The notes under the pieces are model-generated. The model searched no databases and was not told the DNA's origin. It saw only the letters and a program-made list of their open reading frames with translations. The position numbers and the translations under genes were made by a program. 64,000 nucleotides of DNA from Williamsia muralis (GTDB taxonomy: Bacteria > Actinomycetota > Actinomycetes > Mycobacteriales > Mycobacteriaceae), in assembly GCF_002735905.1 (NCBI RefSeq), contig NZ_PEBD01000010.1:124001-188000 (forward strand), read 5' to 3'. This document shows, in pieces, positions 12,401 to 23,306 of the stretch. Position 1 is the stretch's first letter. Each line of letters starts with the position of its first letter.

Positions 12401-15400
12401 TCGTCGAACAGGTACAACAATTCGCCGCCCGGAGTCGCGTCACGCCGCTGATGCTCCTCAACGCCGCACTGTCTGCGGCGTTGGCATCGCACGGCGCCGC
12501 GAACAGGTCCGTCTTCGGTACGCCGGCGACGCTGCGCCAGGGTCCTGATGCCGAGCAGTCGATCGGGTACTACCTCAACACCGTTCCGGTGCCGGTGTCG
12601 ACCGAACCATCCGCGAGCTTTTCCGACAACGTTGCCGAATCGCGTCGGCTCCTGCTCGAATCCCTCGACGCCCGAGACGTGCCGTTCGAGTTCGTGGCAT
12701 CGTCACCCAGTCTGCGCGTGAGTGCCGAGAGCACATCGCCGGTCTTTCAGGTGTTGACCGCGTACCGCGCAGCGGTACCTGATGAGTCCCACCGATATCT
12801 CAGTCGCGCGATCGATGTCCTCGATGCGGGGCGCTCCGAGTCGGTTGCGAAGTTCGATCTCACCGTTGCCATCATCGACAACGACGGCGCCTGGACTCTG
12901 TGGTTCAGCTACGCATCGGCCCTGTTCGAGCCCGCAACCATCGAGAACCTGATGGCGACCACCGCATTCCTGCTGATCGCCGGCAGTCAGTCGCCGACGG
13001 CGACAGTGCAGCAATTGTTCTCGGAGTACATCGCACCCGAGCGGTCGCGACCCGGCGGGATGCCAACCGGTGACCCAGAAGCGGAAGCCGTTCTCTCCGA
13101 GAGTGTCCGGCTGCCCGCCTCCCGGTTCAGCGTCAGCGACGTACGCGAGGCCGCGTTACGGGTCCTCGGGTGGGGCCTGACCGGGTCCGGCGTTGTGCAG
13201 ATGCCGCTCGTCGTAGATCGGGATGGACCGCGACCGGCAGCGACAACGCCGTTGATCGTGTGTTCGACCTCCGACGGCGTGCACGCCGACGACTTCGAGA
13301 TCCGCGTGCCCGGTGACGGCCGCTTCGACCTCGAATCGGTCGGCGTGATCAAGACTCTTCTGTTTGCGGTAATACAAGCCCCTGATGCGGATCGGTTGCA
13401 GATCGATCTGCCGCCGACCGATCAGATCGACGCCGAGCGTGACGCTGCGGGCGACCGCGTCGACGACCACAGTGACCGATGGCTGGCCTTCGCAGATGAT
13501 GTCGACATCGCCGATCCGATCACCCTGGCCGTCGATGACCGAGACCGGCGCATCGGACGCAGAGTCGTGAATGTTGATGCCGCAACCGGACCGGTCGCCC
13601 TGGCAGACCTGCGTGCGTCGGTGGTGTCGTCGACGGTGCAGGCCCTGACCTTGATCGATGTCCTGACCCCTGCGGACCTCGGCTCCGAAGGTGTCATCAT
13701 CGACATCGAAGAACCGTCGCGCGAAGGCATGCGGCAGTACATCATCGGGCGAGCGCGACGGACGTTCCCCGTGTTGGTCAGGTGGGCTTCGGAAACAGGC
13801 GATCTCGCCGACGAGACCCGCGACGCCTTGGCGATGACGGCCGCCGAGGCCGAGGGTTATGTGATCCTGCGCGACCACAGCCCCGCGACCATCGGCGTCT
13901 TCGACGACCTTCCCGAGGCGCAGATCCTGATACGGCTCCATCACGCGGGTTCTTCTGTGGCGCCTGGCATCACCGCATCACCGGGCGACCACTCGCTGGT
14001 GCTCGATGTGGTCGTGGCCGGTACGGAGAGTTCCGGGGTGGCCGTGGCCGTGGATGTCGTGACAACGCTGCCGATTGATGCGGTGGGCCTGGCAGAACGA
14101 GTTGCCGCCGCCCTGGCAGCAACCGGATCGGTGGTCGGCCTTCTGACCTCACCCGACCCGTGGGCCGACGGTGTTGTGTACGAACAGATTGCCGCGCCGC
14201 AACTGGTGGAGGTCGGTGCGAACCTCACCGAAGAACTGTCGGCAACATTTGGCCAGGTCGCCGAGATCCTTCCGGTCAGTCCGCTCCAGGAGGGTCTGCT
14301 CTTCCACCTGCTGACGGCGGAGGCTGCCGACTCGACGGACGTCTATTCGTCACAGTTTGTCATCGACTTCGCCGGCGCAGTCGACCCGGATCGGTTCCAC
14401 GCCGCGGTCACGGCATTGCTGTACCGCTACCCGAACCTGCGCGCCGGATTCCATGTGCACGGTGAATCCACCTTCCAGATCGTCCAGTCCAAGGTGGAGG
14501 TGCCCTGGACGTGGTATCGGCAGGCAGATACCGCCCGGCTCGGGCGCGACTCGATCCTGCAGGACGAACGTCGCCGGCCGTTTGCAGCGGACGCTCCGCC
14601 TCTGATGCGGTTCGCCCTGTTGCAGAACGACTCCGAGAGTTGGACGTTGTCCGTCGTCTTCGAGCATCTGCTCATGGACGGCTGGTCGAGCGGCCTGATG
14701 TTGGAGGCGTTGTTCACGCTGTACAACGAGATCGATGTCGCCGCCGATGTGGTGCCCGATCGGATCACCCCCGCAGAGCCGTCGTTCCGGGACTACCTGC
14801 AATGGCTCCAGACCCGTGACACTCCAACAGGTTACGCAGTATGGGCCCGCGAATTGGGCGGCATCGAATCGCCTACCCTGATCCGTCCAGGCGTCACCGA
14901 GCCCGCCCGCGCCTCGCATGCGCGGGACCACGAGATGGATCTCGACGAGACGCTGTCGGCTTCGATACGCGCCGTGGCAGCTGACGCCGGCGTCACCGTT
15001 GCGACGCTGCTCTATACAGCGTGGGGTGTGCTGCTGAGCAAGCTCGTGGGCCAGAACGACGTGGTGTTCGGCACGGTGGCCTCAGGCCGCAGCCCGGATC
15101 TGCAGGACTCCGACCAGATCATCGGTCTGTTGTTCAACACGGTTCCGGTGCGCACCACGGTGCGCCCGGGAAACTCGGTCCGTGAACACCTACGCGCTCA
15201 GCAGCACCGCCAGCTCGAGACGATCGAACACCCCTATGTGCAGCTGTCGCAACTGCACAGCGCGGTGGGCGTGGACCAGCTGTTCGACACGCTGTTCGTG
15301 ATGCAGAACCACCAGTGGATCGACACCGACGCGCAATGGTCGCAGATCGGTCCGGGCGGCTCGGTCTCGGTGGATGATGTGTCACTGCAGGACGCGACGC

Positions 15401-18400
15401 ACTACCCGGTGTCGATCGCCTGTCACCCCGGCCGAACCATCCATCTCCGATGTGCCTATCGCAGTGACCTTCTCACCGCAGACGAGGTCGCCACCCTGAT
15501 GGCGCGGTTCGTGCGAGTCGTGCGCGGGTTCGTCAACGATGTGGATGCGCCGATGGCAAGGATCTCGGTTCTGTCGGAGGACGAGGCTGTTGCCGGTGTC
15601 ACCGCCGGCCTGGTGCGTCAGGACATCCCGACGGAGTCCATAGCGTCGCTGCTGGCCCGTCAGGTGCAGGCACATCCCGACCGGACCGCGCTGGTGTCGG
15701 GCCGGACACGCCTCACGTTCGAGGAGATGTCGGCGCACGTCCGCACGCTGGCGGCCGAACTGGTCCGACGGGGCATCGGATCGGAGGACCGGGTGGCCCT
15801 GTACCTCGAGCGCGACCACAACATGGCCATCGCGATGTTCGCCGTCTTCGAGATCGGCGCTGCCTACGTGCCGATCGATCCCGAATTGCCGGCTGCCCGA
15901 GTGGGATACATCCTCGATGACTCGGAGTCCTCGATCGTGTGCACCTCGGCGATGCTGGCGTCATCCCTTCCCGAGACCGCGCCCGAACTGCTGCTCGTGG
16001 GTGAGACCTTGTCCGGGGCCGATACACCGGTGCTTGAGACGGGGAAGCGCGCCGTCGATCCAGCCGGCCTGGCCTACATCATCTACACGTCGGGCTCCAC
16101 CGGTACGCCGAAAGGTGTTGCGGTCCCGTACGGCGGATTGATCAACATGTTCTACAACCACGTCGAGCGCATCTTCCGCCCGGCCACCGAAGGCCGGGGC
16201 GGCGCGCCGATGAAGATTGCGCACACCACGTCGTTCTCGTTCGATGCCTCGTGGGAACAGTTGTTCTGGCTGCTGGACGGACATTCGGTGTACGTCATCA
16301 GTGAGAGCATGCGCAAGGATCCTGCTGCGCTGCTGTCCTACTACGCGCAGAACCGCATCGACGGATTCGACGTCACGCCCTCCTACGGTGAACTCCTGGT
16401 CGAATCAGGCCTGTTCACCCATACCGAACCCGGCTACGACGGCATCTCGTTCTTCTCGCTCGGAGGAGAGGCGGTCCCGGAGACGTTGTGGATGACGCTT
16501 CGTGCGCGGCCCGGTCTGTGGTCGTACAACCTCTACGGCCCAACGGAGTACACGATCAATGCGCTCGGTGCGAATCTCGCCGACAGCGACCGCCCGAATG
16601 TCGGCAGGCCGATCTTCAACACGATGGCACTGTTGCTCGACCGGTCGCTCAACCCGGTGCTCGACGGCGTGGCGGGCGAGTTGTATCTCAGCGGTGCCGG
16701 AATGGGCCGGGGCTACCAGGGTCGGCCTGATCTGACCGCCGCGTCGTTCATCGCCCACCCGTGGCGGTCGGGCGAACGGATGTACCGCACCGGCGACCTG
16801 ATGAGGCGTCAGCCCGACGGGTCGCTGGAGTACCTGGGGCGCTCGGACGACCAGATCAAGATCCGCGGGTTCCGCATCGAACCGGCGGAGATCGCCAGTG
16901 CCCTCGTCGATCGTGACGACGTGTCGCGCGCGACGGTTGTGGTCCGCAAGAGTTCGTCCGGTAAGGCGTTGCACGCCTATGTCGTTGCCGCGGGGGAGGC
17001 GAAGATCGAGGTCTCCGACCTGCGTGATCATCTCGCGGCCCGGCTGCCCGACTACATGGTTCCCTCGGCGATCGGGGTTGTCGAGAACATCCCGCTGACG
17101 GTGAACGGCAAGGTCGACGTACGCGCTCTACCCGAGATCGAACTGGCAGAAGAGGTTGCGCGGGAGCCCCGGAGCGAGTTGGAGAAGACGATCGCCGCCG
17201 CCGTCGCAGACACCCTCGGGATATCCCAGGTGTCGATCGATGCGGAGTTCTTCAACATGGGTGGTCATTCGCTGCTCGCGATGCGTCTGGCCGGACGCTT
17301 GAGCAACACACTGGGTCAACCGATCTCCGTTCGTGCGATCTTCGATCACCCGACAGTGGCGGAGATGGCGGCTGCCATCGACGGCCACGACAGTCCTGGC
17401 GACGTCGAGAAGGCACCCGGACTGCCGCGGATCGGCGAGATCGAGCGGCCGGACCAGATCCCGGCTTCTTATGGGCAGCAGGCACTGTGGGTGATCGACG
17501 AGATGGCGGGTGCGGGGTCGACCTACACGGTCACCATCCTCTGGCACGTCTCCGGCCGTCTCGAACCTGTTCCGTGGGCCGCCGCCCTGCGTGACCTCGT
17601 CGTCCGCCACGAGCCGCTGCGCACCCGACTGTCAGAGGCCGACGACGGCTCGATCGTGCAGGTCATCACGTCGCCGGATTCGGTCGAGCGGTGGATGCAG
17701 ATCGACCACGTCGACGCAGTCGGATGCAGCGACGACGAGACCGTTGCGCTCATCGAGCAGTGGGGCAGCAGGCCACTGTCCGTTGCTGCGGACTCGACCT
17801 TGCGAGGCGTGATCATGCGCCGCGGCGACGACCAGTTCGTTGTCGGAATGGCGTTGCATCATGCGTTTGTCGACGAGGGATCCATCGGCTCGGTGTCCGG
17901 GGATCTCTGGAATGCGTACTGCGCACGTCGCAGCGGTCAGGCGCCTGTCTTCGAGCCTCTCGCAGTGCAATTCGCCGACTACGCGGTGTGGCAGCGGTCG
18001 CTGTTCGACCAGGGCCGATTCGACGAGTCGGTGCGCTACTGGAACGACCAGTTGGCCGGTGCGCCGGAACTGTCCACCCTGCCTCCAGATCACAGTCGGC
18101 CGAGCAGCCAGAGCTTCAAGGGGATCGACCTCGAGATCTCGCTGGACGACGGACTGGTGTCGCGCGTGCGCGAGACCGCGGCCAGGCTGGACGTCTCGAT
18201 GTTCATGACCCTGCACGCGGCGGTCGCCGTGGCGATGAACCGGCTGGGTTCGGGCACCGACCTCGTGCTGGGATCGCCGACGGGCGGCCGATCAGAGGAG
18301 ACCGTGGCCAATACGGTCGGCTACCTCGTCAACACGGTGCCGATACGGCACCGCTTGCTTCCACAGGACACCTTCCGAACCGTGTTGCAGCGCACCAGGA

Positions 18401-21400
18401 ACGACGTGCTGACCGCGTTCGAACATCAACGGGTGCCGTTCGACCAGATCGTCGCCGCGGGGAACGGCGCTCACGTCGCCGGCGCGAACCCACTGGTGCA
18501 GGTGCTGGTGAGCTATGTCGCCCAGTCCGGCGGATCGCACGAGCGTGACCTCCTCGCGAAAGCCGGCCTGGGCCTGCTCGATCCACTGGGTGGCAGTCTC
18601 GGAGTGGTCAAGGCCGACCTCGACGTCTTCTTCGTCGACGACGGCGAGCGGATCGATGCCAACCTGGCATACGCGGTCGACCTCTATGAGGAATCGACGA
18701 TCAGGCGTTTCATCGAGATGCTGGTGCAGGTACTCGAAGTGGTGGCCGAGGATCTCGACACCTCGCTCGCTGCTGCGCAGCTGCTACCTGTCGACGTCGA
18801 CATCACCCGATCCGCTCAGGCCCCTGGGGCAACGACCGTCCACGAGACAATCACGGTCGACGGATTGCTACGAGGCGCTGCAGCTGAGTTCGCGTCGAGC
18901 GTCGCGGTTGTACACGGCGCGATCGAGTGGTCGTTCGCAGAGCTCGAAGGCCGGGTGAACCGGTTGGCCCGCCATCTGATCGGCGCGGGCGTACACGTCG
19001 GCGACCACGTTGCCGTGGTCGCGCAACGGGACGAATGGCTGCCGGTGATGATGGCTGCGGTGTTGCGCGCCGGCGGCGTCTACCTGCCGATCGATCCCTC
19101 CTATCCCGAGGAGCGGATCACCTACCTGCTCGAGGACTCTTCGCCGACTGTGCTGGTGACCAACTCGCCAGACTGGAACGGTTCGGCTGGTACCGGCGAC
19201 ATCCCGGTGATCGACGTCCTGGCGATCGGCAGCAGCGCCGAGGAATCGGATGCGCCGATCACGGACGACGACCGGAGCCGACCTCTGTTCGCCGATGACG
19301 CCGCCTACCTGATTTACACGTCGGGGACAACCGGGCAGCCCAAGGGCGTTGTTGTCTCGCACCGGGCGCTGGCCAACCGGTTGCAATGGGGCCGCAGACG
19401 GTACCCGTTGACCGGGCCGATTCTTGTCAAGACGCCGATCGGGTTCGATGTGTCACTGCCCGAACTGCTCTCGCCGCTGGTGGAGGGGCACGCCGTGGTG
19501 GTTCTCGCGGCCGGCGATCATCGCGATCCGTGGAAGATCGTCGACGCGGTGACCCGCCACGATATCGAACGCGTGAACTTCGTGCCGTCGATGGCCGACA
19601 TCCTCGTGGAGAACGTCGACGCGGACGCCGGGGCCCGGGTGGCCGAGGTCCTGCTCGCCGGTGAGGCACTTCGCTGGAGTTTGGCCGACTCGGTCGAGTC
19701 GTCGCTGGGCGCCAACGTCCTCAACATTTACGGGCCGACGGAATCGGGCGAGGTGATGTACTTCGACTGTGGAGCGGTACCCGGTGAACAACGTGAAGGA
19801 TTTGTTCCGATCGGATGGCCGGTGGCCAATTGCGCTGTGCTCGTGCTTGATCCATGGCTACGACAGGTCCCCGCGGGTGCGGTGGGCGAGCTGTACCTGT
19901 CAGGCGCGCAGTTGGCCCATGGTTACCACGATCGTTTCGGGCTGACTGCATCGCGGTTCATCGCAGATCCGACCGGAGTCGGCGGACGCCTCTATCGCAC
20001 AGGAGATCTGGTGCGAACCGGCGACAACGGTGGCCTGGAGTACGTCGGACGCGTGGACGACCAGGTGAAGATCCGAGGCCAGCGTGTGGAACCCGGCGAG
20101 GTCGCCGCAATCCTGGACGGCCACCCCCGGGTGTCGTCGGCCGCCGTGATCGCAGTCGACCACCCATCGTCGGGAAAGACGCTGGCCGCGTATTACACAA
20201 CGGGCGAGGTCGCTGACGACCCGACTGCGTTCGACGATGATCTGCGCGACTGGTGCGGTTCTCGACTGCCGGCCCACATGGTGCCCACGGCGTTCACCAT
20301 GCTCGCCGTGTTGCCGGTGACGGCCAACGGAAAGCTCGACCGGTCCGCCCTTCCCGCGGTGGAGGTGAGCGGGCACGGCCGTGACGGGCGGGCTCTGTCA
20401 CCCGGAACCGAAAGGGCCGTCGGGGAACTGGTGGCGCAGGTACTGGGACTCGGTGACGTCGAACTGTCGGCCGACGACAACTTCTTCGATCTCGGGGGGC
20501 ATTCGTTCACCGCTGTGCGGCTGGCATCCCGAATAGCTGCGGAGTTCGGTGTGAAGGTGGGTGTTCGCAACATCTTCGAGAGTCCGGTGGTCTCGACGAT
20601 GGCGAACCTGATCGACCGGTCGACCGATCACTCGGATACCGATCATCTGCGGGACTCCGTGCTGCTGAGGCTTTCTCCGACGGCCGAGGCCGAGTACACC
20701 GAGCACCTGTTCTGTGCCTATCCCGCGTCGGGATCAGCCGTGATGTACGACCGCTTGGTGGCCCACGTACCGGACGGCGTGGCCGTGTACGGGCTGCAGA
20801 ACGTCTCGCTGTTCGAATCCGAGATGGACATGGGCGATCTGGATGCGACTGCGCGCTGGTACTTCGACCTCATCGACCGTGTGGCCGATGGTGGCGACAT
20901 CCATCTGCTCGGTTGGTCGTACGGCGCGCACTTGGCGTTTGCGCTCGCCAAACTGATCGAGAAGCAGAGCGACTCGAGACTGGTCAGCCTGACGCTGCTC
21001 GACTCGGGCCCGACACCGGAACCGGGTTACATCACGGGAGCGATGTCGCTTCAGGAGTCGATCGACGACTTCTGCTACGCATTCAGCATCGACCACCCTG
21101 GAGGCTTCTCGACGGTGGACGAGCTCGTGGATCACGCCGTCGATGTGGCGCCGCTGTGGCCGGGGATCGAAAAGTCCGACGTACGAGGCATGTTGAAGTC
21201 GGGCGCGACCGCCACCGAGCATCTCGCGAGGCCGACGCAAGGACAGGTACACGCGGATGCTTTGCTGTTGCAGGCAGGGGTGGACGGCAATCTAGACACC
21301 ATTAACTGGCGTCATCACATCGTTGGAAAGGTGGAATATTCATCGACCATAAAGGGGCATCGAGAGATGCTTGACGACGACGTCGTTGCGGATTGGGGAG

Positions 21401-21438
21401 ATCGGTTGCGCCGGTTCATCTCTGATTCCCGAAGCTGA
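481..21438 (+). CDS. Giant siderophore NRPS (NRPS1), C-A-T-E-C-A-T-C-A-T-C-(E*)-C-A-T-C-A-T-TE
   Basis: Cytosolic assembly line of about 6985 residues. Domains by nucleotide: C1 493-1790 (HHILLDA), A1 1822-3390, T1 (Ser codon 3544), E1 3718-5080 (HHLVVDG at 4129), C2 5230-6540 (HHAVLDG), A2 6583-8150, T2 (Ser 8287), C3 8455-9830 (HHAFVDE), A3 9850-11380, T3 (Ser 11518), C4 11690-13010 (HHIVFDE), degenerate E* 13080-14190, C5 14250-15590 (EHLLMDG), A5 15630-17130, T5 (Ser 17269), C6 17440-18800 (HHAFVDE), A6 18840-20370, T6 (Ser 20503), TE 20690-21430 (GWSYG, Ser codon 20917). Codes read by eye: A1 DFWNIGMVHK (Thr), A2 IDTVTSFGDK (beta-alanine type, no Asp235), A3 DPADSGIIEK (unknown), A5 DAEDSGLINK (close to hydroxyornithine), A6 DVPNLAIEVK (unknown). 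Starting with C and ending with TE, it should act after NRPS2. The frame is open back into panD; I chose ATG 481. TTG 475, 7 nt after AAGGGA, and ATG 493 are alternatives. Confidence 0.95.
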   Translation: MGRGMRLSGAQWGVWFAQELAPRSPVFSIGQLLWLPAGCDGEILARAVGIAVHDADVLWCRFDTGPQGPLQSRKVPAAPPSIAVRNHVGTADSLRAQARTRMSEALPLAEGPLFAATVWSLDDGQTVWEFKAHHILLDAYGLSLLTRRVAQVYTALSQGVAVPESTFGTVAEMITAEDEYERSDVAARDGEYWSAFAESLGDSAASLVPASPSASMPIGVSVSIDREVIERVDELARSVGATWGEAMIALWAWYDSHRSGSTKATIGIPMMARRGVGLRTPMMQVNVLPVSLEIDPHGNVGEWITRAAAALGGVRRHQRYRGERLAQVSDGVKPALSQINLHVFDYHADFAGTVAVTEELGTGPADDLNLFVYNDKVKGFALELKADPTRYDESELRVHLRRIECAVRRLSSLSADDRLRALVPADPVDTELLSEWVSGQPEVSREVTIDELLQTAARVHPERVAVAVDDRHLTYAEFDSRVNRIARHLLSLGVRTGDRIAVMAARDEWLPVMLAAVMRAGAVYVPVDPDYPDDRIEFLLQDAAPSAVLTNCGDALDIGRFAEVVGTPIIDVADPAVVRDLDTVSPQPVGDADRTRRLLPTDAAYLIYTSGTTGRPKGVMVSHANVIALFDATTHFDFRADDVWILLHSYAFDFSVWEQWVPLTTGAALVVVGQDVLRDPVLIGDAIRTHRVTVLNQTPSAFYALIDTEQHRTDDPDLALRTVIFGGEALNTARLAPWLDRHPTTPTLINMYGITETTVHVTHTVVPPRGDVAGPSVIGRALPGLRADVLTPHLQTTPFGVVGELYVAGPQVGLGYRGRPSLTATRFVADPNGSGTRMYRTGDLARWNATGELEYLGRIDDQVEIRGFRIEPGEVAAAVQSHPDVTAAAVVAVDRGAESSGAANPHAAAGTILAAYYCAAVESDSEGQPLDAALRVWAETALPAHMVPSVFVRVDALPMTANGKLDRRALPAIDLGARSGQGRELSTAAEHIIAAVFLDVLGLDPATQLSADDDFFALGGDSIVSIGVVSRARRAGLVTTAKMVFEQRTVAAIAASAVPAVDGREVFGRDQAAGGGHGGLAPLMPIVHRLIDVPGFDSFAQTFVFVTPEDLTWERLRDALDRVVGRHGALRSRVAGSGEARQLEVGAVAADAADRLDRDERFDGQLTRWSTETWQQHLREVATDLAGALDPAAGVVWRARWITDSARATGRLVMVIHHLVVDGVSWRILADDLAAASSSDVRTPDAGLSSAGTGLVAWAQALTSQAAAGAFDHQRPLWLAMAGQTEAALGHRHLDPQRDTCAHVRRVSVMIPALTASAVLTDVPRIAAGTVDDVLLGALSSALSQLFTDRDEMSHDGMVIGLEGHGREEGVVDGADLSATVGWFTSWYPVRLPLPRSELGRSEADGLHGKRALDAVLTVKETLSSIPDKGIGYGVLRHLATGPATGLAALDHPQIAFNYLGQFRGAGVGGDGELPWQSAPETAGLGLHAADEMPAPAVVDITARAVVSGSGVELHADFAYVESVIDEAAVRALADRWTAALAVLAEYATSPQAVVAHSPSDFPLVDVSTDDISTWERDHGELLGVHPLTPAQRGVLFHSALNTSGGVDLYTAQHVRDVAGPVQQDRLRAAWRAVLTRYPQLTMAVRTAHDGTPVAVIPATVDEPLTVIDLRASADPEHDAATFIDDDRARGFDVEHGSPIRLTLMLTADAAGVLVLTSHHAVLDGWSTPLLVQELLRAYQAPETVASQVDDTFFRFVRRMAESDAQHAIDVWQGPLSAVTEPTLVAGGWQPDDTSFPDTAETVLSAPVTAELANLAKRRSITLNTVVQAAWALTLQIHTRSATTVFGSVVSGRSVDVDGIDTAIGMFVNTIPTVVTVSPDMTIDAVLDTVHAFNVAVLEGHQVSLTDIHRLSAMPALFDTLVVMENYVNDDTVLSELQCATGLSLKLRQWRDSTNYPLTLRIVPAAELSVELSYHPAGVDAEAARRILDSFTRVLEAFGAGTDTQIARLNTVGASDASVINQVSAGPALQVPPDTTVDSLLVASAQSHHHRTAVVHRGVEMTYAQFDAQVNRLARYMLVSGVQVGDRVALIGGRDEWLPICVAAIIRAGAVYVPVDPEHPRRRRDHILAECTPTAILSTVAPEFLGPDFPGAEDDLFGDGRLVNLRDELTLTMIAAVSGEPIRESERNRPLLAGDLVYVIYTSGTTGAPKGVEVSHRSLVNRLSWGAHLIGDCDDVVGVAKSGLGFIDALTEMLHIVVVGGRLIVATADEAKDPAQLSELCARAGVTDVVMVPSLARSMAASGASPGGVRRLTVSGERLDVPTVEQLTSAWPDAAVTNFYGSTEVTGDVTTHLLSPDGDGSVPIGLPVANSAVLLLDPMLRPTPIGVVGELYVSGAQVARGYRGRAGMTASRFVADPAGSGERIYRTGDLARWTTTGVLEYSGRADDQVKIRGQRVEPGEVAAVVGSHPHISSAAVVAVEHPVSGTILVAYYTEPGAETSDAHAVGSVADGFDDELRDWAASRLPAHMVPSAFVRLDELPVTVNGKLDRSALPAIDLGTGGGRGRPLSTETEHTVAVLVADVLGLGEVQLSAEDDFFVLGGHSLLATRLIALLNARCDRALTLRSVFDHPTIAGLAGAVDAAAGGPGDSSALPRPVAVNRPEHIPASSGQQALWAIEGLSEESGRYVVPVKWYVEGHFDQAAWERALEVVVCRHESLRTRLVEAGEHGLVQIVEPADSVGRWLTTDHLHLDGSDVGTDWDTVENWVQSPISLDTDMPIRSLVATRDNGGHILAVAIHHAFVDEWSMSTVASELWAAYGALRENREPALPPVVSQYADFAVWQQQLVDTVAFERGTQYWADTLAGAPELSTLPPDRPRPATPTFQGGHTGLVVDSATTAALQQLSADTDSSMFVVVHAAVALTLHRLGADSDMVLSSPTAGRPDAAVMSTVGYFINTVAVRHRLHPMWTPREFLSATRETVLGALDHQLIPFDRVVAASGVGRVPGVNPLCQVLLNIVTEHEQIRDDTLQPAGLSHFERVGGVLKTVKADLELEFQVLNGVLTGGVSYAAELYTPASIDRFVDVFTAVLDVMVHAPDKPLSAVEFGPVPLQDAGRSENLAAEHPTVDAMLQAAASERPSEPALVFGEQTYTSAQFDQRVNRLARHLIRSGVEVGDRVAVLIHRRPELPLAMAAVVRAGAAFVPIDPAYPLERIRFLIDDSGAAVLITAGRDDDGSMYGRTNTFDLADPSVASRIDAMDPAPVDDDERSRRLHADDSVYVVYTSGTTGRPKGVDITHRAFGELIRRRQELCELAPGDAVMARTAIGFDPAAAELFWPLAFGGVVHYLDDTQFADPVYIAELLNNNHFAWIDFTPSLMEEVLRQGTLTELAPNVLSLGGEAVPLSLARDLHTRFGVRAWNIYGPAEATIEVVLGQYDPGADHSDGTLPIGRPLTNTAAVVLDSWLRRVPAGVVGELYVSGVQLARGYHRRAGLTAGSFVADPRGSGGRMYRTGDLARWNADGLLEYLGRVDDQVKIRGQRVEPGEVAAVVGSHHWVGSAAVVPVEHPVAGVTLAGYVTVLGDGAHLSDDLFAEHLREWVGARLPSHMVPSVFMRLDVLPTTANGKVDRRSLPAVDVGVPSGRGRELETDTERVVATTVAGVLGVDADVVLAAGDDFFALGGHSLTATRLVALLNDRCGSDLTLRSVFDHPTIAELSAAVDAAMKPAAPAAHPQPGKIERPAHIPASYGQQALWAIGQATGPSSQYVIGDALQVDPGLDAETLRRAVVSVVRRHEALRTHFDWRAGDLVQVIRDARDADGVPYDVVDVAEADVARTAGERLGRPRDGSEEWLVEFVHLRSAGRQWLLVAGHHIVFDETSFDVFLSDLDLALRAESGDDPARQQLADGQGRLRQFADWAIQERSVHDSAAGGRSALIERITMRLADHVVYPYLPYDHAGPGRPAASTAAEAECVVPKQLVEQVQQFAARSRVTPLMLLNAALSAALASHGAANRSVFGTPATLRQGPDAEQSIGYYLNTVPVPVSTEPSASFSDNVAESRRLLLESLDARDVPFEFVASSPSLRVSAESTSPVFQVLTAYRAAVPDESHRYLSRAIDVLDAGRSESVAKFDLTVAIIDNDGAWTLWFSYASALFEPATIENLMATTAFLLIAGSQSPTATVQQLFSEYIAPERSRPGGMPTGDPEAEAVLSESVRLPASRFSVSDVREAALRVLGWGLTGSGVVQMPLVVDRDGPRPAATTPLIVCSTSDGVHADDFEIRVPGDGRFDLESVGVIKTLLFAVIQAPDADRLQIDLPPTDQIDAERDAAGDRVDDHSDRWLAFADDVDIADPITLAVDDRDRRIGRRVVNVDAATGPVALADLRASVVSSTVQALTLIDVLTPADLGSEGVIIDIEEPSREGMRQYIIGRARRTFPVLVRWASETGDLADETRDALAMTAAEAEGYVILRDHSPATIGVFDDLPEAQILIRLHHAGSSVAPGITASPGDHSLVLDVVVAGTESSGVAVAVDVVTTLPIDAVGLAERVAAALAATGSVVGLLTSPDPWADGVVYEQIAAPQLVEVGANLTEELSATFGQVAEILPVSPLQEGLLFHLLTAEAADSTDVYSSQFVIDFAGAVDPDRFHAAVTALLYRYPNLRAGFHVHGESTFQIVQSKVEVPWTWYRQADTARLGRDSILQDERRRPFAADAPPLMRFALLQNDSESWTLSVVFEHLLMDGWSSGLMLEALFTLYNEIDVAADVVPDRITPAEPSFRDYLQWLQTRDTPTGYAVWARELGGIESPTLIRPGVTEPARASHARDHEMDLDETLSASIRAVAADAGVTVATLLYTAWGVLLSKLVGQNDVVFGTVASGRSPDLQDSDQIIGLLFNTVPVRTTVRPGNSVREHLRAQQHRQLETIEHPYVQLSQLHSAVGVDQLFDTLFVMQNHQWIDTDAQWSQIGPGGSVSVDDVSLQDATHYPVSIACHPGRTIHLRCAYRSDLLTADEVATLMARFVRVVRGFVNDVDAPMARISVLSEDEAVAGVTAGLVRQDIPTESIASLLARQVQAHPDRTALVSGRTRLTFEEMSAHVRTLAAELVRRGIGSEDRVALYLERDHNMAIAMFAVFEIGAAYVPIDPELPAARVGYILDDSESSIVCTSAMLASSLPETAPELLLVGETLSGADTPVLETGKRAVDPAGLAYIIYTSGSTGTPKGVAVPYGGLINMFYNHVERIFRPATEGRGGAPMKIAHTTSFSFDASWEQLFWLLDGHSVYVISESMRKDPAALLSYYAQNRIDGFDVTPSYGELLVESGLFTHTEPGYDGISFFSLGGEAVPETLWMTLRARPGLWSYNLYGPTEYTINALGANLADSDRPNVGRPIFNTMALLLDRSLNPVLDGVAGELYLSGAGMGRGYQGRPDLTAASFIAHPWRSGERMYRTGDLMRRQPDGSLEYLGRSDDQIKIRGFRIEPAEIASALVDRDDVSRATVVVRKSSSGKALHAYVVAAGEAKIEVSDLRDHLAARLPDYMVPSAIGVVENIPLTVNGKVDVRALPEIELAEEVAREPRSELEKTIAAAVADTLGISQVSIDAEFFNMGGHSLLAMRLAGRLSNTLGQPISVRAIFDHPTVAEMAAAIDGHDSPGDVEKAPGLPRIGEIERPDQIPASYGQQALWVIDEMAGAGSTYTVTILWHVSGRLEPVPWAAALRDLVVRHEPLRTRLSEADDGSIVQVITSPDSVERWMQIDHVDAVGCSDDETVALIEQWGSRPLSVAADSTLRGVIMRRGDDQFVVGMALHHAFVDEGSIGSVSGDLWNAYCARRSGQAPVFEPLAVQFADYAVWQRSLFDQGRFDESVRYWNDQLAGAPELSTLPPDHSRPSSQSFKGIDLEISLDDGLVSRVRETAARLDVSMFMTLHAAVAVAMNRLGSGTDLVLGSPTGGRSEETVANTVGYLVNTVPIRHRLLPQDTFRTVLQRTRNDVLTAFEHQRVPFDQIVAAGNGAHVAGANPLVQVLVSYVAQSGGSHERDLLAKAGLGLLDPLGGSLGVVKADLDVFFVDDGERIDANLAYAVDLYEESTIRRFIEMLVQVLEVVAEDLDTSLAAAQLLPVDVDITRSAQAPGATTVHETITVDGLLRGAAAEFASSVAVVHGAIEWSFAELEGRVNRLARHLIGAGVHVGDHVAVVAQRDEWLPVMMAAVLRAGGVYLPIDPSYPEERITYLLEDSSPTVLVTNSPDWNGSAGTGDIPVIDVLAIGSSAEESDAPITDDDRSRPLFADDAAYLIYTSGTTGQPKGVVVSHRALANRLQWGRRRYPLTGPILVKTPIGFDVSLPELLSPLVEGHAVVVLAAGDHRDPWKIVDAVTRHDIERVNFVPSMADILVENVDADAGARVAEVLLAGEALRWSLADSVESSLGANVLNIYGPTESGEVMYFDCGAVPGEQREGFVPIGWPVANCAVLVLDPWLRQVPAGAVGELYLSGAQLAHGYHDRFGLTASRFIADPTGVGGRLYRTGDLVRTGDNGGLEYVGRVDDQVKIRGQRVEPGEVAAILDGHPRVSSAAVIAVDHPSSGKTLAAYYTTGEVADDPTAFDDDLRDWCGSRLPAHMVPTAFTMLAVLPVTANGKLDRSALPAVEVSGHGRDGRALSPGTERAVGELVAQVLGLGDVELSADDNFFDLGGHSFTAVRLASRIAAEFGVKVGVRNIFESPVVSTMANLIDRSTDHSDTDHLRDSVLLRLSPTAEAEYTEHLFCAYPASGSAVMYDRLVAHVPDGVAVYGLQNVSLFESEMDMGDLDATARWYFDLIDRVADGGDIHLLGWSYGAHLAFALAKLIEKQSDSRLVSLTLLDSGPTPEPGYITGAMSLQESIDDFCYAFSIDHPGGFSTVDELVDHAVDVAPLWPGIEKSDVRGMLKSGATATEHLARPTQGQVHADALLLQAGVDGNLDTINWRHHIVGKVEYSSTIKGHREMLDDDVVADWGDRLRRFISDSRS

Positions 21439-21455
21439 AAGACCTTTTGATGAAC

Positions 21456-21476
21456 GCTCCGGAACATTTCCGGAGC
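21456..21476 (+). promoter_or_regulatory. Perfect hairpin between NRPS1 and the binding-protein gene
   Basis: GCTCCGGAA, a 3-nt CAT loop, then TTCCGGAGC: a perfect 9-bp stem 18 nt after the NRPS1 stop and just before the Shine-Dalgarno of the lipoprotein gene. No T-run follows, so it is a poor intrinsic terminator. An attenuation or mRNA-stability element inside the operon is an inference. Confidence 0.55.
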
Positions 21477-21494
21477 AAGAATGGAGAACTAGCA

Positions 21495-22463
21495 ATGAAG
21501 AAGTCTCGAAGACTGCGGCTGTGGTCGTTGTTGGCCGCGCTGCCACTGCTTTTTGTGGTCCTGCTGACCGGATGCTCGGACGATTCAGACAAGGATTCGG
21601 CCTCGGGCGAGACCCGCACGGTGGAATCCGTCGACGGTCCTGTCGAGATCCCGACCGACCCCCAGCGCATCGTGGCGTTGCGTGGCTCGGCAGAAGCACT
21701 GCTCAGCCTCGGTAGCGACAAGGTCGTCGGCGTACCGGATCTCTACACGGCCGACTACTTCGGCAACGACACGGCCGCTTGGGACAAGTACCAGAGCCTG
21801 CCCAAGGTCGGCACCATCGCGCAACCGGACTATGAGGCGATTCTCGCGCTCGAGCCAGACCTCATCGTCGGCAATGTTCTCGAAAAGCATTGGGAAGCAA
21901 TCGACAAGGAGAAGCTGAAGGCCATCGCGCCGGTCGTGAACCTCGAGGGCGGGTCATTGCTGGTCACCGACTGGTACGAGACCTTCGACGAGGCGGCCGA
22001 CATCGCGGGCATGAAGACCGAGGCCGAGGAGCAGAAGCAGCAGTTCCACGCACGCGCCGACGAGATCCACCAGAAGTACGCCGACAAGATCGACGGCACC
22101 AAGTTCGTCGCGGTCGCGTCGTGGTCACCGGGCACCTTCTGGGACCAGAACGCCGGAACGTATGTGCCACACAAGCTCGAGGCCGCGGGTCTGACCTTCC
22201 CCGCGGGCGAGGGACAGGAACGTTCGTATGAGCAGCTGGGAATGCTCGCCGACTACGACGTGATCGTCTACCCGACACGCGCAGACGGAACCACCACACC
22301 TGAGGTGCAGGCGATGCTCGACTCCGAGCTCTTCAAGAGTCTGCCCGCAGTACAGGCCGGACGGGTTCTGGCTGTGGCATACACGGATCCGTTCACCTAC
22401 GCATCCGGAATGGCCAGCCTGGACAGTTTGGAAGCGCAGTTGGAAAAGCTCCCACAGAAGTGA
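21495..22463 (+). CDS. Fe-siderophore-binding lipoprotein (FepB/FecB-like), cluster copy
   Basis: Extracytoplasmic solute-binding lipoprotein of 322 residues for ferric siderophore uptake. It has a basic N-terminus, a hydrophobic signal and the lipobox LLTGC with Cys27 as the lipidation site, then a Ser/Asp-rich linker. The type III binding-protein body shows RIVAL near residue 55 and LALEPDLIVG. I set the start at ATG 21495, preceded by GGAGAA, rather than the in-frame ATG 21447, because only this start places the signal peptide at the N-terminus. It follows NRPS1 by 56 nt and is probably co-transcribed with it. The ABC permease is about 12 kb away, next to a second binding lipoprotein. The ligand is presumably the siderophore made here. 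Confidence 0.9.
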   Translation: MKKSRRLRLWSLLAALPLLFVVLLTGCSDDSDKDSASGETRTVESVDGPVEIPTDPQRIVALRGSAEALLSLGSDKVVGVPDLYTADYFGNDTAAWDKYQSLPKVGTIAQPDYEAILALEPDLIVGNVLEKHWEAIDKEKLKAIAPVVNLEGGSLLVTDWYETFDEAADIAGMKTEAEEQKQQFHARADEIHQKYADKIDGTKFVAVASWSPGTFWDQNAGTYVPHKLEAAGLTFPAGEGQERSYEQLGMLADYDVIVYPTRADGTTTPEVQAMLDSELFKSLPAVQAGRVLAVAYTDPFTYASGMASLDSLEAQLEKLPQK

Positions 22464-22480
22464 GTACCTGAGTCAGATCG

Positions 22481-22512
22481 ATGATGGCGCCGGCGTTTGC
22501 CGGCGTCATCAT
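22481..22512. terminator. Bidirectional hairpin between convergent genes
   Basis: ATGATGGCGCCGGC and GCCGGCGTCATCAT form a 14-bp stem with one G-T pair around a 4-nt loop. It lies between the ends of the binding-protein gene (+) and the formyltransferase gene (-), where a shared terminator is expected. There is no long T-tract. Confidence 0.7.
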
Positions 22513-22556
22513 TGCGTAGCGGCCTTGCCACCGTCGGAAAGCGAAACGGGAGACGG

Positions 22557-23246
22557 TCAGGCCCGGTAGGACGCGAACAGATCCCGGCACGCCGGGTAGT
22601 GGTCCTCCAGTACGCCGAGTTCGGTGGCCCGGACGAAGTTCGGATGGTCCCGGTAGTTGCCGATGTCGGCGAGTTGCTTCATCCCGTAATAGCCTGCGGC
22701 AGCAGAGGAGTGGTTCACGGAGGCCGGCACGGGGCTTCGGTCGAGGGAATCGATGTTGTCCACGAAGATGTCGTGGCAAGCCTGCGTAACCTCCATCGAC
22801 AGTTCCTCCAGCGTCACGGACTCGGTGAGTGCGATAGCCCGTCTGTCGATGACGTCGCCGGTGTCGATCCCCGCGTCGACGCGATGGAGCGTGACACCGA
22901 ATTCGTTCTCACCGTTCAGGATTGCGAATACTGCGGCGGCAATGGGCAGGCCCCGATAACGCGGAAGCGGTCCGCCGTGAATGTTCACGATGGTCACGCC
23001 GAGTTCCAGGATCGGCTCACGAAAGATGAAGGGATTACCGGTCGAACACACCAGTCCGTCGGTACAGAACTCGTCGATACCGTCAGCCAGCTCGTTGACG
23101 TCGTCGGTGCCGGCGCATTCGAGATCGGCCGCCCACGTGGGAACCGCTTCGCCTTCTGGGTGGATGACAACGTCGACCGGTGTGCCCACCGAGGCGGCAT
23201 GACCGGCGGCACGCCACAGCAGAGCTCCCGAGCCGACCAGAATCAC
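22557..23246 (-). CDS. fxbA: Formyltransferase for N5-hydroxyornithine (FxbA-like)
   Basis: 10-formyltetrahydrofolate-dependent transferase of 229 residues, predicted to formylate the delta-hydroxylamine of N5-hydroxyornithine and so make one hydroxamate of the siderophore. It has the formyltransferase fold signature NIHGGPLPRYRG with catalytic Asn88 and His90, followed by VDAGIDTGDVI with Asp128. The gene starts with GTG, 8 nt after GAAGGGA. It is divergent from NRPS2 across 60 bp that hold an iron box, matching the fxbA/fxb arrangement known for mycobacterial exochelin. The first A domain of NRPS2 has the formyl-hydroxyornithine code, which supports this substrate. A generic sugar or methionyl-tRNA formyltransferase is much less likely here. 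Confidence 0.88.
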   Translation of the reverse strand: MILVGSGALLWRAAGHAASVGTPVDVVIHPEGEAVPTWAADLECAGTDDVNELADGIDEFCTDGLVCSTGNPFIFREPILELGVTIVNIHGGPLPRYRGLPIAAAVFAILNGENEFGVTLHRVDAGIDTGDVIDRRAIALTESVTLEELSMEVTQACHDIFVDNIDSLDRSPVPASVNHSSAAAGYYGMKQLADIGNYRDHPNFVRATELGVLEDHYPACRDLFASYRA

Positions 23247-23287
23247 GAGAACATCCCTTCGCTCGCGGTCTTCGAACCCAACCGAAC

Positions 23288-23306
23288 CTAGGGTAGCCTA
23301 AACTTC
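23288..23306 (+). promoter_or_regulatory. IdeR/DtxR-type iron box between fxbA and NRPS2
   Basis: CTAGGGTAGCCTAAACTTC matches 13 of 19 positions of the DtxR/IdeR consensus TTAGGTTAGGCTAACCTAA. It ends exactly one base before the NRPS2 ATG. The internal TAGCCT (23294-23299) sits 7 nt before the ATG, where a -10 element for a leaderless mRNA would lie. Iron-loaded repressor here should shut off NRPS2 and probably the divergent fxbA. Confidence 0.8.

Noticed and set aside
13080-14190. Degenerate A or ketoreductase insertion in NRPS1
   Set aside because: No P-loop or NAD(P) motif; segment order aligns with an E domain instead.
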